Shown: positions 27,743-36,116 of the stretch, one piece after another | How positions within the stretch are numbered: the stretch's first letter is position 1 | Layout of the letters: each line of letters opens with the position of its first letter | Source: Octadecabacter dasysiphoniae | Lineage (GTDB): Bacteria > Pseudomonadota > Alphaproteobacteria > Rhodobacterales > Rhodobacteraceae | DNA: 64,000 nt | Direction: 5' to 3' | NCBI RefSeq assembly: GCF_021532615.1 | Contig: NZ_JAKGAQ010000001.1 | Location: 868,001 to 932,000, forward strand | Made by a program: the position numbers and the translations under genes | The notes under the pieces: model-generated | Told to the model about the DNA's origin: nothing | The model's database searches: none | Seen by the model: the letters and a program-made list of their open reading frames with translations, nothing else

Positions 27743-28000
27743 ATGTCCGATACATCAACCGACACCAGCTACCGCGTGACCGCAGACGAGCTGCGCCAGT
27801 TTATCGAGCGGATCGAGCGCCTTGATGCCGAGAAAAAAGACCTCGCCGAGCAGCAAAAAGAAGTGATGGCTGAGGCGAAGGGGCGTGGCTACGACACCAA
27901 AATCATGCGCAAAGTGATTGCCCTGCGCAAGCGTGACAGCGATGACATCGCCGAAGAAGAAGCCGTGCTTGAGATGTATAAAGAAGCGCTGGGCATGTGA
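27743..28000 (+). CDS. GapR family (DUF2312) nucleoid-associated protein
   Basis: This is an 85-residue alpha-helical protein: LRQFIERIERLDAEKKDLAEQQKEVMAEAKGRGYDTKIMRKVIALRKRD. It matches the family typified by Caulobacter GapR, which binds overtwisted AT-rich DNA and assists topoisomerases. The start is the ATG at 27743 after ACGAGG. An in-frame upstream extension is not family-like. Confidence 0.92.
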   Translation: MSDTSTDTSYRVTADELRQFIERIERLDAEKKDLAEQQKEVMAEAKGRGYDTKIMRKVIALRKRDSDDIAEEEAVLEMYKEALGM

Positions 28001-28004
28001 TCCG

Positions 28005-28856
28005 CTAGAGGGTCACGCGGCCTTCGATCAGTATATTTGTATGACCGCCAATGCGGATTTCGCCCGCATCGTTCGGGATCACATGAACGCGCCCGTGGCG
28101 TGAAATACACGTGCCTTGGGCGACGATATGGGGCTGTGTGACACGCCCCTGTGCCTGCATCCAATGGGCCAGCGCCGCGTTGAGAGATCCTGTGATCGGG
28201 TCTTCTTTCAGATCGCCCCACATGGAAAACATCCGCACTTCGTAATCCACGTCGCCCGAGGAATGGGGGGCAATCAGCCCGACGGCGATGCCTTTGATGG
28301 GGGTGATGGCACCGGCGTCCAGCGTCAGCAGGTCATCCGCATCCGCCATTTCAATTGCGTGCCAGACGGGGCCGTTGTTCAGAACCGCGTGGTGCGTGAT
28401 GCGGTTCGGATCAAGGTTAAGCGCCTGGGCAATCGCCGTGACGTCCGCCTGTGGCATGTCGGTGATCTGCGTGGGCGGCGCGACGAAGGCGGGTGTGTCG
28501 CCTGTCAGGTCAATTTCAACCAGACCAACGCCGCAGTTCTGCACGATTTTTCCGGCGCTCTTTGGCGTATTGCCCGCCGCCAACCAACAGGTCGCCGTGC
28601 CCAGCGTCGGGTGGCCCGCAAAGGGCAGTTCGCGCGCGGTGGTGAAAATGCGGATGTCATAATCCGCGGCGGGATCAGTGGGCGGGCAGATGAACGTGGT
28701 TTCGGCCAGATTTGTCCAGCGTGCAAACGTCTGCATCGTGTCGTCATCCAGCCCCGCACCATCCATCACAACAGCCAACCCGTTGCCGCCCATGGGGGTC
28801 GTGGAAAACACATCACACTGCATGAAAGCGCGGGTTTTGGGGGCGTCATGGGGCAA
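28005..28856 (-). CDS. PhzF family isomerase-like protein
   Basis: This 283-residue member of the diaminopimelate-epimerase fold has QCDVFSTTPMGGNGLAVVMD, the catalytic-type Glu in NLAETTFICPP, LPFAGHPTLGTA, and the C-terminal EDPITGSLNAALAHWM and G-R-V-x-V-I tail. The reaction is unknown outside phenazine pathways; no phenazine genes are nearby. It overlaps by 11 bp the upstream gene on the same strand. Confidence 0.92.
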   Translation of the reverse strand: MPHDAPKTRAFMQCDVFSTTPMGGNGLAVVMDGAGLDDDTMQTFARWTNLAETTFICPPTDPAADYDIRIFTTARELPFAGHPTLGTATCWLAAGNTPKSAGKIVQNCGVGLVEIDLTGDTPAFVAPPTQITDMPQADVTAIAQALNLDPNRITHHAVLNNGPVWHAIEMADADDLLTLDAGAITPIKGIAVGLIAPHSSGDVDYEVRMFSMWGDLKEDPITGSLNAALAHWMQAQGRVTQPHIVAQGTCISRHGRVHVIPNDAGEIRIGGHTNILIEGRVTL

Positions 28857-29721
28857 TGAAATTCACCCCTTCCATGCGTTCGATCCGGTAGACATCTTCG
28901 TCATAAAGCGCCGTCAGATTGCCGACGAATTCGTCTGTCCAACCGGGCATATCCACGACATCCTCGACCTCGTCATCCAGCGCGTATTTTTCCAGAAAAG
29001 CCGCAATGATGCGCCGTTTCTGGGTTTCTGTCTGGGGCGGGTTCGCCTTGAGGTAGCCAACAAATTTCTTCATGCCTTCCGCGCTCATGATGGCGCTGAG
29101 AAGGTCAAAACCGCCGGTGATTTTGGTCAGCGGGTCAATCCCGCCGAGTTCGCGGATCAGCTGCGCCCAGATCAGCGGGGTGTCCTCGTTGCACCACACG
29201 GTGAGGGTGGCGCGCGGCAAAATAGTGCGGATGCGGGCAATCAGATCGGACCAGCGCACATCGGTCGGATCAATGCCCTGCATGAACGTGTCATAGCTGT
29301 CCACGGGGCTGTCGCCGAACACCGCCGGAATAAAGGTGGCCGGATCGCGCATGCCGAGAAAAATTTCAATCTCGTCTTCGGGAAAAAGATTGGCCAACCC
29401 CGCGAGCTTGTCTTCTGCCAGCGCATAGAAAACCCCGCCCTCGAACACACGGCGATGAACGCACATGAACTGGGCGTGGCTCATGACAAGGCGGTTGCAT
29501 TGTTCGTCATCAAGGATTGCATCAAGCAGGATTTCGCGCGTGTCAGGCGCGGGCGGTTTCCCTTCAAGTGCTTGAATAGTCTCACGAATAAGGCGGCGAT
29601 ATTTGCCGGGGCCGGGCACCTTGACGCCTTGGGCAGCAAAGGTTTCAGCATTCTTGAGAACCGACTTCAACAGGCGATCTTGATCGCTACAATTGGCGCC
29701 GATGTGATAGACTATCTGCAT
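28846..29721 (-). CDS. Hypothetical protein, possible sulfotransferase-like fold
   Basis: This 291-residue protein opens IVYHIGANCSDQDRLLKSVLKN, which resembles the phosphosulfate-binding loop position of sulfotransferase-like proteins seen in roseobacters. GMRDPATFIPAVF would match the later substrate-binding strand. The catalytic residues are not clear. The ATG at 29721 is preferred to a GTG at 29751. It overlaps phzF and is likely co-transcribed. Confidence 0.6.
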   Translation of the reverse strand: MQIVYHIGANCSDQDRLLKSVLKNAETFAAQGVKVPGPGKYRRLIRETIQALEGKPPAPDTREILLDAILDDEQCNRLVMSHAQFMCVHRRVFEGGVFYALAEDKLAGLANLFPEDEIEIFLGMRDPATFIPAVFGDSPVDSYDTFMQGIDPTDVRWSDLIARIRTILPRATLTVWCNEDTPLIWAQLIRELGGIDPLTKITGGFDLLSAIMSAEGMKKFVGYLKANPPQTETQKRRIIAAFLEKYALDDEVEDVVDMPGWTDEFVGNLTALYDEDVYRIERMEGVNFIAP

Positions 29722-29853
29722 GTGCAAGAGGCCCGATTTATGGTTTTTCACACCATAGGCGGGAATGAATTACAGTGGAACCGCAAAGGCCACGCGTTTT
29801 TCGCAAGAACCCCCTTGCGCGATCCGCCAGCGTCCCTTAAAGCGACGCCCAGT

Positions 29854-29929
29854 GCCCCTATAGCTCAGCTGGTAGAGCAACTGATTTGTAATCAGTAGGT
29901 CCGCGGTTCGAGTCCGTGTGGGGGCACCA
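29854..29929 (+). tRNA. tRNA-Thr (anticodon UGU)
   Basis: A complete cloverleaf is visible. The 7-bp acceptor is GCCCCTA / TGGGGGC. The D arm contains AGCTCAGCTGGTAGAGC and the anticodon stem ACTGA/TCAGT has loop TTTGTAA. The T arm carries GGTTCGAGTCC and a genomic CCA end. The 3' end is the left attachment site of the phage-satellite element, which restores the tRNA sequence on integration. Confidence 0.97.
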
Positions 29930-29932
29930 TTT
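29914..29932. other. attL (19-bp core)
   Basis: Sequence CCGTGTGGGGGCACCATTT is identical to attR at 41878-41896. The core covers the last T-arm and acceptor bases plus CCA of tRNA-Thr and three bases beyond. Confidence 0.92.
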
Positions 29933-29940
29933 CCATGAGA

Positions 29941-30050
29941 AAAACGATGCAAAACGATGCACCAATTGGCTGTAAACCCCTTATTTTTATAGATTATGGC
30001 GGTTTTGCTGTGCAGAACGATGCAGAACGATGCAAAGCTGTGCAGGCAAT
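29941..30050. repeat. Short tandem repeats between attL and integrase gene
   Basis: AAAACGATGC is repeated perfectly in tandem at 29941-29960. At 30011-30050 TGCA recurs four times with a 10-bp period, the first two units being TGCAGAACGA. All share an ACGATGCA-like core. The phasing to one helical turn suggests binding sites for an excisionase or other DNA-bending factor. Confidence 0.6.
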
Positions 30051-30051
30051 T

Positions 30052-30114
30052 TGTTGTATCTAATGTTGTATTCCTTGTTGTATTCCGGTGGGGCACAACA
30101 ATGCGGATACAACA
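30052..30114. repeat. Integrase arm-type sites at the left end
   Basis: TGTTGTAT occurs at 30052, 30064 and 30076, exactly 12 bp apart, and once inverted (ATACAACA) at 30107-30114 just before the integrase start. The same octamer with the same 12-bp spacing occurs twice at the right end. Confidence 0.7.
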
Positions 30115-31299
30115 ATGAAGTTGACAGACACCCAATGCAGAACGGCAAAAGCGACTAAACGAGTCACTAAATTGGGTGACGGCGACGGTTTGTTCCTGGC
30201 AATTCGTCCGACTGGGCACAAAAGCTGGCAGTTCTACTATCGCCATTCGGGTAAGCAGAAAATTATCGTTTTTGGCAGTTACCCGGAATTGTCGCTCGCC
30301 AAGGCTAGACAGTTGCGCGTGGAAGCGCGGACTCAGGTTGCGGCGGGACTGGACCCCATGGGCGAACGTAAAGCCGCTGAACAGGTCGAATCCACTGGTC
30401 CCTTGCCAACATGGCGGGACGTGGCGGAAGAGTTTGAGGCCAAACGGGATAAAGAGGGCGCGGCCAAGGCGACGTTGGATAAGTTGGCCTGGTGCCTTGA
30501 GATAACCTACGGCGCGTTTGGAAGTCGGCCCATCGACCAGATCAGCGCAAAGGACGTCTTGGACCTGTTGCAGTCGATTGAAGCCAAGGGCCAGTTTGAG
30601 ACCGCAAAACGGCTGCGTTCGGTGTGCAGTCGGGTTTTCCGGTTTGGTGTGGCGACTCTGCGATGCGAGCGCGACCCTGCCGCCGATCTTAAGGGGGCGT
30701 TGACGGCGGTGCCTGTCAAACACCACGCGGCGATATTCGACCTTGAGGGCATCGGTGGGCTGATGCGGGCGGTCCGCAGTTATGCGGGGTCGCCGATCAC
30801 TCGCGCTGGTCTGTTGATTTTGGCCTACACGTTTCTGCGCCCCGGCGAGGTCCGGCATCTCGAATGGGCAGATGTGAACTTTGACGCCGCGCGGATCAAG
30901 ATTCCAGCCGAACGGATGAAACAGCGCCGGGCGCATATCGTGCCGTTGGCAACGCAAACTGTCGCGGTCCTGAAAGAAATTAAGCAGCACACCTGGGCGT
31001 CTGATTTGATCCTCCCTGGCCACGGGGCGGGGCGTGTCTTGAGCGAAAACACTATGAACGCTGCACTGCGCCGGATGGATTATAGTAGGGATGAAATGGT
31101 GTCGCATGGCTTTAGACGTATTGCCTCCACGCGGCTAAACGAAATGGGTTGGAATAGGGACTGGATTGAACGCCAGTTGGCCCATGTCGAGGGGAACAAT
31201 GTTCGCCGTGCATATAACGCGGCGGAATATTTGGAGGGCAGGACCGAAATGATGCAAGGTTATGCCGACCATTTGGATAAGCTGGCGCGCCAAGACTGA
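30115..31299 (+). CDS. int: Tyrosine recombinase integrase (P4/DUF4102 type)
   Basis: This enzyme catalyses site-specific integration into the tRNA-Thr gene. The N-terminal DUF4102 arm-binding domain reads MKLTDTQCRTAKATK and DGDGLFLAIRPTGHKSWQFYYR. The core-binding domain spans ~100-195. The catalytic residues seen are Arg in YTFLRPGEVRHLEW, His-x-x-Arg in SHGFRRIAST and the His/Tyr end LAHVEGNNVRRAYNAAEY. The start ATG at 30115 fits the family; a GTG at 30088 adds nine atypical residues. It lies immediately inside attL and is the only gene transcribed inward from that end. Confidence 0.95.
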   Translation: MKLTDTQCRTAKATKRVTKLGDGDGLFLAIRPTGHKSWQFYYRHSGKQKIIVFGSYPELSLAKARQLRVEARTQVAAGLDPMGERKAAEQVESTGPLPTWRDVAEEFEAKRDKEGAAKATLDKLAWCLEITYGAFGSRPIDQISAKDVLDLLQSIEAKGQFETAKRLRSVCSRVFRFGVATLRCERDPAADLKGALTAVPVKHHAAIFDLEGIGGLMRAVRSYAGSPITRAGLLILAYTFLRPGEVRHLEWADVNFDAARIKIPAERMKQRRAHIVPLATQTVAVLKEIKQHTWASDLILPGHGAGRVLSENTMNAALRRMDYSRDEMVSHGFRRIASTRLNEMGWNRDWIERQLAHVEGNNVRRAYNAAEYLEGRTEMMQGYADHLDKLARQD

Positions 31300-31315
31300 C
31301 ACACCAGCCCGTGGT

Positions 31316-31639
31316 TTAGACGCTCAGACGAACGCGAACGGCGTTAGACGGGTTGCCCGCCGCGCTGACAGCTTGGCCGATCAGGGTGTTGCCTGTCGCC
31401 GTGCTAGTCACGTCCGACGTGCTGTCTTTCCAGTAAACCTTGGCACCTACGGCAATGTCGTCCGCAGACACTTTGGGAAGTTCAAAGACTCCCACAGTTG
31501 CCAGCACAACGTCTGCGCCGCTTGCTGCATTGCCGTGTGCAACGCCAAACAGGCTGCCGACCAAAACGCCGTCGCCGCTTGTCACTGCGTCAGGCGCAGC
31601 CAGTGTGATGTTTTCACCGGGTTGGATGTAGTTTTTCAT
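31316..31639 (-). CDS. DUF2190 family capsid-associated protein
   Basis: This is a 107-residue beta-rich protein: MKNYIQPGENITLAAPDAVTSGDGVLVGSLFGVAHG, then GVFELPKVSADDIAVGAKVYWKD. DUF2190 genes lie beside major capsid genes in tailed phages and are thought to encode capsid cement/decoration proteins. It is the last gene of the head module and converges on int. Confidence 0.85.
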   Translation of the reverse strand: MKNYIQPGENITLAAPDAVTSGDGVLVGSLFGVAHGNAASGADVVLATVGVFELPKVSADDIAVGAKVYWKDSTSDVTSTATGNTLIGQAVSAAGNPSNAVRVRLSV

Positions 31640-31640
31640 T

Positions 31641-31862
31641 TCAGTTTACCCCTTTTGAGGTTTGGAAGGTTACGGTCGCCGGGCGTTTGGTCCCGGCAAT
31701 TTGGGATTGAAGGTCGCCGATGTAGGCGGCCAATTTGGCAAGGCTTGCGGGGCGATATTCGACCCGCTCGCCGTTCTGGTCCACGACAACGCTTGCCGAC
31801 TCCCCGATTTGCAGGCGGTGGTACGCCGCCTGCGCCTCAGAGAGTTTTTCGGCGAGAGTCAT
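31641..31862 (-). CDS. gpW-like head-tail connector protein
   Basis: This is a 73-residue protein: LAEKLSEAQAAYHRLQIGESASVVVDQNGERVEYRPASLAKLAAYIGDLQ. The layout of an N-terminal helix, a beta hairpin and a second helix is that of lambda gpW, which joins the packaged head to the tail. It overlaps the capsid stop by one base. Its presence means the satellite head is prepared to accept a tail, although no tail genes are encoded. Confidence 0.78.
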   Translation of the reverse strand: MTLAEKLSEAQAAYHRLQIGESASVVVDQNGERVEYRPASLAKLAAYIGDLQSQIAGTKRPATVTFQTSKGVN

Positions 31863-33721
31863 TAGCTGTCGCCTTCGTTGAGGTAGGCACCACGCCAGTC
31901 GGTCCAGCCTGCGCCAAAGTCGAGGAACGCGCGGTACTTGAGGCCCAACGTGTCCCAGGCTTCCGTGCGTTGGATTTGCACGCCTTGCGCTGCGGCGAGG
32001 TAGCCATAGACAAGGGAAGGCAGACGCGCCGGATCGGCAAAGACGTACCAGGAATCGTCCGTGATACGGGGTTCAACCAACAACGTCAGCTTGCCGCCGA
32101 ACGGGTTAACGTCTCCAGTGTTGTTGGGCTGAATCGTTGCCAACAGCTTTTCGGCAGCCGTTTCCAAATCAGGCCCGACCAGCAAGTATTTGGGCGTGGC
32201 GCTGATAAGCGTTTTGCCGTCCAACCCTTTGATCCGGCGCATGGCTTTGCGTGCTTCATCCAAGGCGGACTCGCTGCCTACGCTACCAAGCGCAACGCCA
32301 GACCCGGAAAGGTTGCCGCGACTGGCATCAAATACCGCCGTGCCATCGCTCAGGTTGGGGTTGCCCGTTACCAGTTCCACTAGGATATCTGCCTCAGTCT
32401 GCGCGGCGGCCTCGCCAAACGCCGACGTCATATCCCCCAAGAGGTTCATGTCGTCGTTGATAAGCAGGTTGCGGCTGACATTAAGCCCACGCGCATACGT
32501 CTTGAGGGCCATTGTCTCGCCGTTTTCGGCGCGGCTCGTGTGCGTGATTTCGCCGGATTCTGCGATTTCCTCAAGGCGACCCATTTCACCCAAACGGATG
32601 CTGGTGGAGTCCTTAAAGTTCGGCAGGATACGCTGGCGACAAAGCGTCTTGATGGGGCACTCAGCCGCCTTATAGGCGTCCAGGGCGACCTTGCCCATTG
32701 CGTTAGAGACCACCAACGGGAAGTCGCTAGTGCCGTGCGCTGCGCGGGTCAATACGTCATCGGCGTTCATGCCGCGGGTCGCGACACCGGAACGGGCCAA
32801 GCTGGTCCGGGCCAGGTCCAACATAGACTCGCCAAGATACTGTTGGGCTTCCGCCGGGCAGTCGCCGCCTGCCATACGAACCGCCAAGGCGTCCGATTGA
32901 CGACGGACGATAACCGCCGGGTCATCATTTTGGGCCGTGTGCGTGCGAATAACGGGCGCGGTCCGCGTCTGGGTGGCGTCAAATGCCGCGGCCTTTGCCT
33001 GGTCCAGTGTGGCGTTTTGGTCGATTAGATCGTCCGCAGTCTCGGCGGGCAGCCCAGCCGTCCGAACAATCGTGCGGATTTCTGTCCGACGGGTGCGTTC
33101 GGCAACCTCAGGTGTCGTGGTAGTTTCAAGAACAGGATCGGGCATTGCTGCACCTCCATTTTGGGTTTGTTCGGTGCTGTTTTGAATACTGCCCACGGGC
33201 ACCGTGACCGGGGGAGTTGACTGGTGGCGGACCCGCGATGCGGGGTCTGCCGGGTTGGGGGTCAGACTGATCTCGCGCAGCCCCCAAGCCTTAGGAGTTT
33301 TGACCCGCACGCCGTCCACAACGGACTCTGTCCAAGCGGCCACGGCGTAACCGATGGAAACGCCTGTCAGGGTGCCTTCCGCCACGCGGGCGACAACGGG
33401 GGCCACGTCCTCAGCTTGGGATAGGCGCAGCGTGGCTAAGAGGTTCCCGCCTTCAATACGGTAGCCCTCAACAATGCCGATGACGTCGCGGGCTGTCCCG
33501 CCCCGGTGGCTGTCATAGACAGGGACGTCCACGGCGCGTAAATCAAGTGTCGCCATAGTCAGGCGTTCGTCATAGACCCCGGCGGCATCCCGACGTTGCA
33601 CAGCGTTTTCGGTGGCCGCAATAACGTCTACGGTCAGCGTCTTGGGATTCCAAGTTTCTGGGGCTGCGGTGGCTGTCCGCTGGATAGTTTCGCCGTCAAG
33701 CGGCGTATACACGTCAAGCAT
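31862..33721 (-). CDS. Prohead protease / major capsid protein fusion
   Basis: This 619-residue polypeptide has a protease with candidate catalytic His72 in YDSHRGG and Ser122 in VSIGYAV, ending near REISLTPNPADPASR. A Gln/Thr-rich linker and scaffold-like helical region follow (~170-270). The major capsid domain (~275-619) includes LKTYARGLNVSRNLLINDDMNLL, a Mu-like/HK97-fold signature, and DSWYVFADPARLPSLVYGYL. Such fused protease-capsid genes are known in some phages. It overlaps the portal gene by eight bases. Confidence 0.9.
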   Translation of the reverse strand: MLDVYTPLDGETIQRTATAAPETWNPKTLTVDVIAATENAVQRRDAAGVYDERLTMATLDLRAVDVPVYDSHRGGTARDVIGIVEGYRIEGGNLLATLRLSQAEDVAPVVARVAEGTLTGVSIGYAVAAWTESVVDGVRVKTPKAWGLREISLTPNPADPASRVRHQSTPPVTVPVGSIQNSTEQTQNGGAAMPDPVLETTTTPEVAERTRRTEIRTIVRTAGLPAETADDLIDQNATLDQAKAAAFDATQTRTAPVIRTHTAQNDDPAVIVRRQSDALAVRMAGGDCPAEAQQYLGESMLDLARTSLARSGVATRGMNADDVLTRAAHGTSDFPLVVSNAMGKVALDAYKAAECPIKTLCRQRILPNFKDSTSIRLGEMGRLEEIAESGEITHTSRAENGETMALKTYARGLNVSRNLLINDDMNLLGDMTSAFGEAAAQTEADILVELVTGNPNLSDGTAVFDASRGNLSGSGVALGSVGSESALDEARKAMRRIKGLDGKTLISATPKYLLVGPDLETAAEKLLATIQPNNTGDVNPFGGKLTLLVEPRITDDSWYVFADPARLPSLVYGYLAAAQGVQIQRTEAWDTLGLKYRAFLDFGAGWTDWRGAYLNEGDS

Positions 33722-35090
33722 TTTCAGATTTCCCGGCTGTAAAATTCAGTTTCAAAGCGGCTTCCCTCGCGCGGTCTGCCGCGATTTCCGCGTCCAATTC
33801 GGCCACGTTCCAGCCAAGCGATGCGACGGCTTGGCGACGGCTGGTCAAACCTTCCTCAATCATGGTTTTGAGCGCAGCGACGTCCTTTGCCGGATCAACC
33901 TGCATCGGGCGCGGCGGCAGCCATTCTGCCTTGAGCGCGGTTGCCAATTCGGGAAAATCAATGTCCCCCGACAAATACCCTGCGGTCAGTACACGCCGGA
34001 AAACCGGGTCCAAAAACTGCGGGATTAGAGTGTGGTAAGTGAATTGTTCAACCTTGGCGCGGAACGGCAAAAGCCCCGCACGCAGGCTGGAATAGTTCGC
34101 GCCCGTCAGGTCGCCGTCTAGCAGGTATTGCGGCAGGCTCAGGCCCGCTGCAATTTGGCCCAGCGTTAATTTGGCAAACGCAATGGAGTCCTTGGCCTCG
34201 GAAGGCGAGTTGAATTTGATATCCGTGCCAGCGGGCAAAACGCGGACGACGCCAGGCTCCAGGCTGATATCTGTCAGCGAGTCTGCTTCTGGATACGCAC
34301 CCGTGCCGCCCAGGTTGTTCTGGTCGGTCACAAAGCCCGCGTGCATGGCTGCAATTTTGGCACCTACTAAAAGTGCGTCCTGTAGCTGGTCAAATTCGTT
34401 CAGGGTAAGCAGCACAGGCGCAAGCCAGGATACGCCGCGCACTTGGCCTGCGCCTAACGGTTTGAAAATGTGAAACATATCCTCCGCGACCACGCGCACG
34501 GGTGCGCCTGCGGTGGGGAATAGTTCGGTCGGGCGGTGCGGTTGGACGTGATAGGCCACGCGCTGCCCCTGTGCGTTAAACTCGATCCCTGCCGCGACAT
34601 AGCCGCCATTGCCCATATCGCGCGTAATGGACTCATCGACCATTTCGGCGGGAATAAGCCGCAGTTTGGGGCCGTCGGGGCTAGGCTCAACCATTGCGAA
34701 CGCCTCGCCGTCCACGATGACGGCCTCTACGATTGCAGCGGTTATGCCGCGTAGATCGGTGCGGCCTTCGGAATCAATGCGGGCGGAAGCGTCCAGGAAG
34801 AATGAGTCGATCCCGGTCCGGTAAGTTGTGTCAGGGTGGGCACTGTTCGCTTCAATGCCTGCTCCCACGGTTTCAGCCACCCATGCAGACACGCCGTTGC
34901 GGATGTAGCCGTTGTTCGCAAAAGCATGGCGGGCGCGGCTACGCACTGGCACGGCGGCGGCGAGGGTTTCGGCCCCAGTAGGACCGAACGGGCGGAAACC
35001 CTGGCCGCGACGGCCGCCCGTTGCAGCGTCAAAGCTGCGGCGGATTGGGGCAGGGGTGTCCCGCTGAAAGAGGTTAAAGGGCCATGCCAT
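33714..35090 (-). CDS. Phage portal protein (lambda family)
   Basis: This is a 458-residue portal forming the DNA entry ring of the head. It opens with FNLFQRDTPAPIRRSFDAATGGRRGQGF and RARHAFANNGYIRNGVSAWVAETVG. The core has MFHIFKPLGAGQVRGVSWLAPVL, LALGQI-like FAKLTLGQIAAGLSLPQYLLDGDLTGANYSSLRAGL and WLPPRPMQVDPAKDVAA, all lambda gpB-type signatures. It is somewhat shorter than lambda gpB. It lies between a small hypothetical gene and the capsid fusion in one operon. Confidence 0.93.
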   Translation of the reverse strand: MAWPFNLFQRDTPAPIRRSFDAATGGRRGQGFRPFGPTGAETLAAAVPVRSRARHAFANNGYIRNGVSAWVAETVGAGIEANSAHPDTTYRTGIDSFFLDASARIDSEGRTDLRGITAAIVEAVIVDGEAFAMVEPSPDGPKLRLIPAEMVDESITRDMGNGGYVAAGIEFNAQGQRVAYHVQPHRPTELFPTAGAPVRVVAEDMFHIFKPLGAGQVRGVSWLAPVLLTLNEFDQLQDALLVGAKIAAMHAGFVTDQNNLGGTGAYPEADSLTDISLEPGVVRVLPAGTDIKFNSPSEAKDSIAFAKLTLGQIAAGLSLPQYLLDGDLTGANYSSLRAGLLPFRAKVEQFTYHTLIPQFLDPVFRRVLTAGYLSGDIDFPELATALKAEWLPPRPMQVDPAKDVAALKTMIEEGLTSRRQAVASLGWNVAELDAEIAADRAREAALKLNFTAGKSENA

Positions 35091-35095
35091 TAGAG

Positions 35096-35599
35096 TTACT
35101 CCTCCGCAGTTTCGGCTAGATTTTGCATCACTGGGAGCGCCAGGGCCGTAATCGGATATGTTATAGTCCGCGTTACGTTTTCGGGTGCGGGAGCAGGTTT
35201 GCTGCTCATTTGCACGTCAATACCCGGGAAAGGGTATCGGACAATGTGGATGTCGATAAAAACGGGGGTGCCCGATGCGATTGTTTCCGCATATTCCTCG
35301 AAGGCGCGACGTCCGGTCGTGCTGTCAAATTGACGCAAAGCAAGGTGCGCGTGTTCAATTATGCTCCAGGACTCACCGTCACGGTTTGCACAAATCGCAA
35401 AAATCGCCGCGATAGTGTCTGCCTCATTTAATTCAGTCGTCCGACCTTGTTGAGTTTTCAGGGAAGACCGGATCAGCTTTCTGTCGCGAAGCATCTTTGC
35501 GCGGTCATAATAGGATTTCCTCGCCTTTTCGGCGGAATCAAACCCTGGATCAACTTGGGCCAGGGCATCTGTAATTTGACGAAGTGTAAAATTGGTCAT
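35096..35599 (-). CDS. Hypothetical satellite protein, possible helix-turn-helix regulator
   Basis: This 167-residue protein begins TLRQITDALAQVDPGFDSAEKARKSYYDRAKMLRDRKLIRSS, which looks like a winged-helix or MerR-like DNA-binding part, then a helical AAIFAICAN segment and a Pro-rich tail. I recognise no family. It heads the portal-capsid operon, and its start faces a tandem operator-like array, so a repressor role is plausible (inference). Confidence 0.55.
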   Translation of the reverse strand: MTNFTLRQITDALAQVDPGFDSAEKARKSYYDRAKMLRDRKLIRSSLKTQQGRTTELNEADTIAAIFAICANRDGESWSIIEHAHLALRQFDSTTGRRAFEEYAETIASGTPVFIDIHIVRYPFPGIDVQMSSKPAPAPENVTRTITYPITALALPVMQNLAETAEE

Positions 35600-35634
35600 G
35601 TGTCATCTCTCCTCGGTTCTGAGGCAATCTACAT

Positions 35635-35679
35635 CTTGCTAAAATAATTTGCAAGTAACTTGCTAAAATATTTTGTAAC
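35635..35679. promoter_or_regulatory. Tandem operator-like repeats in divergent satellite promoter
   Basis: CTTGCTAAAATA occurs at 35635 and 35659, 24 bp apart. Each copy is followed by a TTTTG/TTTGC arm that makes it roughly palindromic. Between them lies the perfect dyad GCAAGT-A-ACTTGC (35651-35663). A related CTTGCTAA sits at 36076, before the 36117 gene. The AT-rich block separates the leftward head operon from a rightward small gene, as expected for a master repressor switch. Confidence 0.65.
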
Positions 35680-35805
35680 CGATATACGGTGAGTCGTTCG
35701 CTCTGCTGGGCATGGCTGGGCGAACAAGACTCTCCAGTCTTCGCTTGGGGCCAGGTTCCTATCCGGCCCGGCCCCAAGCACCACTCAGACAAACAAGGAA
35801 TGAAA

Positions 35806-36024
35806 ATGACAACTGCACAAAAAGAACGCCTACGCGCCGCGCAGATTATTGCAGCACTCGGAAACCAAGAGGGGCTGCACCCCAATTATTCGAAAGCCCG
35901 TTGTGAAGCCTATTTTGAGGCTCAAGGTTGGCAAATGCCGGGCGATTTTGCCGCGTATGTCACGGGCGGAAAGCAAAGCGATGCGAATTTCCCCGCGCCA
36001 CAGGTTATCGAATTGCCATTTTGA
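35806..36024 (+). CDS. Small hypothetical satellite protein
   Basis: This 72-residue ORF has the ATG at 35806, seven bases after CAAGGA. It is helical at the start (QKERLRAAQIIAALGNQEG), with aromatic YFEAQGWQMPGDFAAYVTGG in the middle. No family is recognised. It is transcribed against the head module from the operator-containing region, together with the membrane protein that follows. Confidence 0.55.
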   Translation: MTTAQKERLRAAQIIAALGNQEGLHPNYSKARCEAYFEAQGWQMPGDFAAYVTGGKQSDANFPAPQVIELPF

Positions 36025-36116
36025 AAAGTGGCTACCTAGCTTTGTCACCTGTCAGGGTTGGAAGGCCTACCAAGACTTGCTAAGGCTGCATAAGCTTTTG
36101 TAAGGAACTAATTCGC

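Noticed and set aside
29770..31107. 445-codon frame antisense to tRNA-Thr and int
   Set aside because: It crosses the tRNA, the att core and the integrase gene and resembles no protein.
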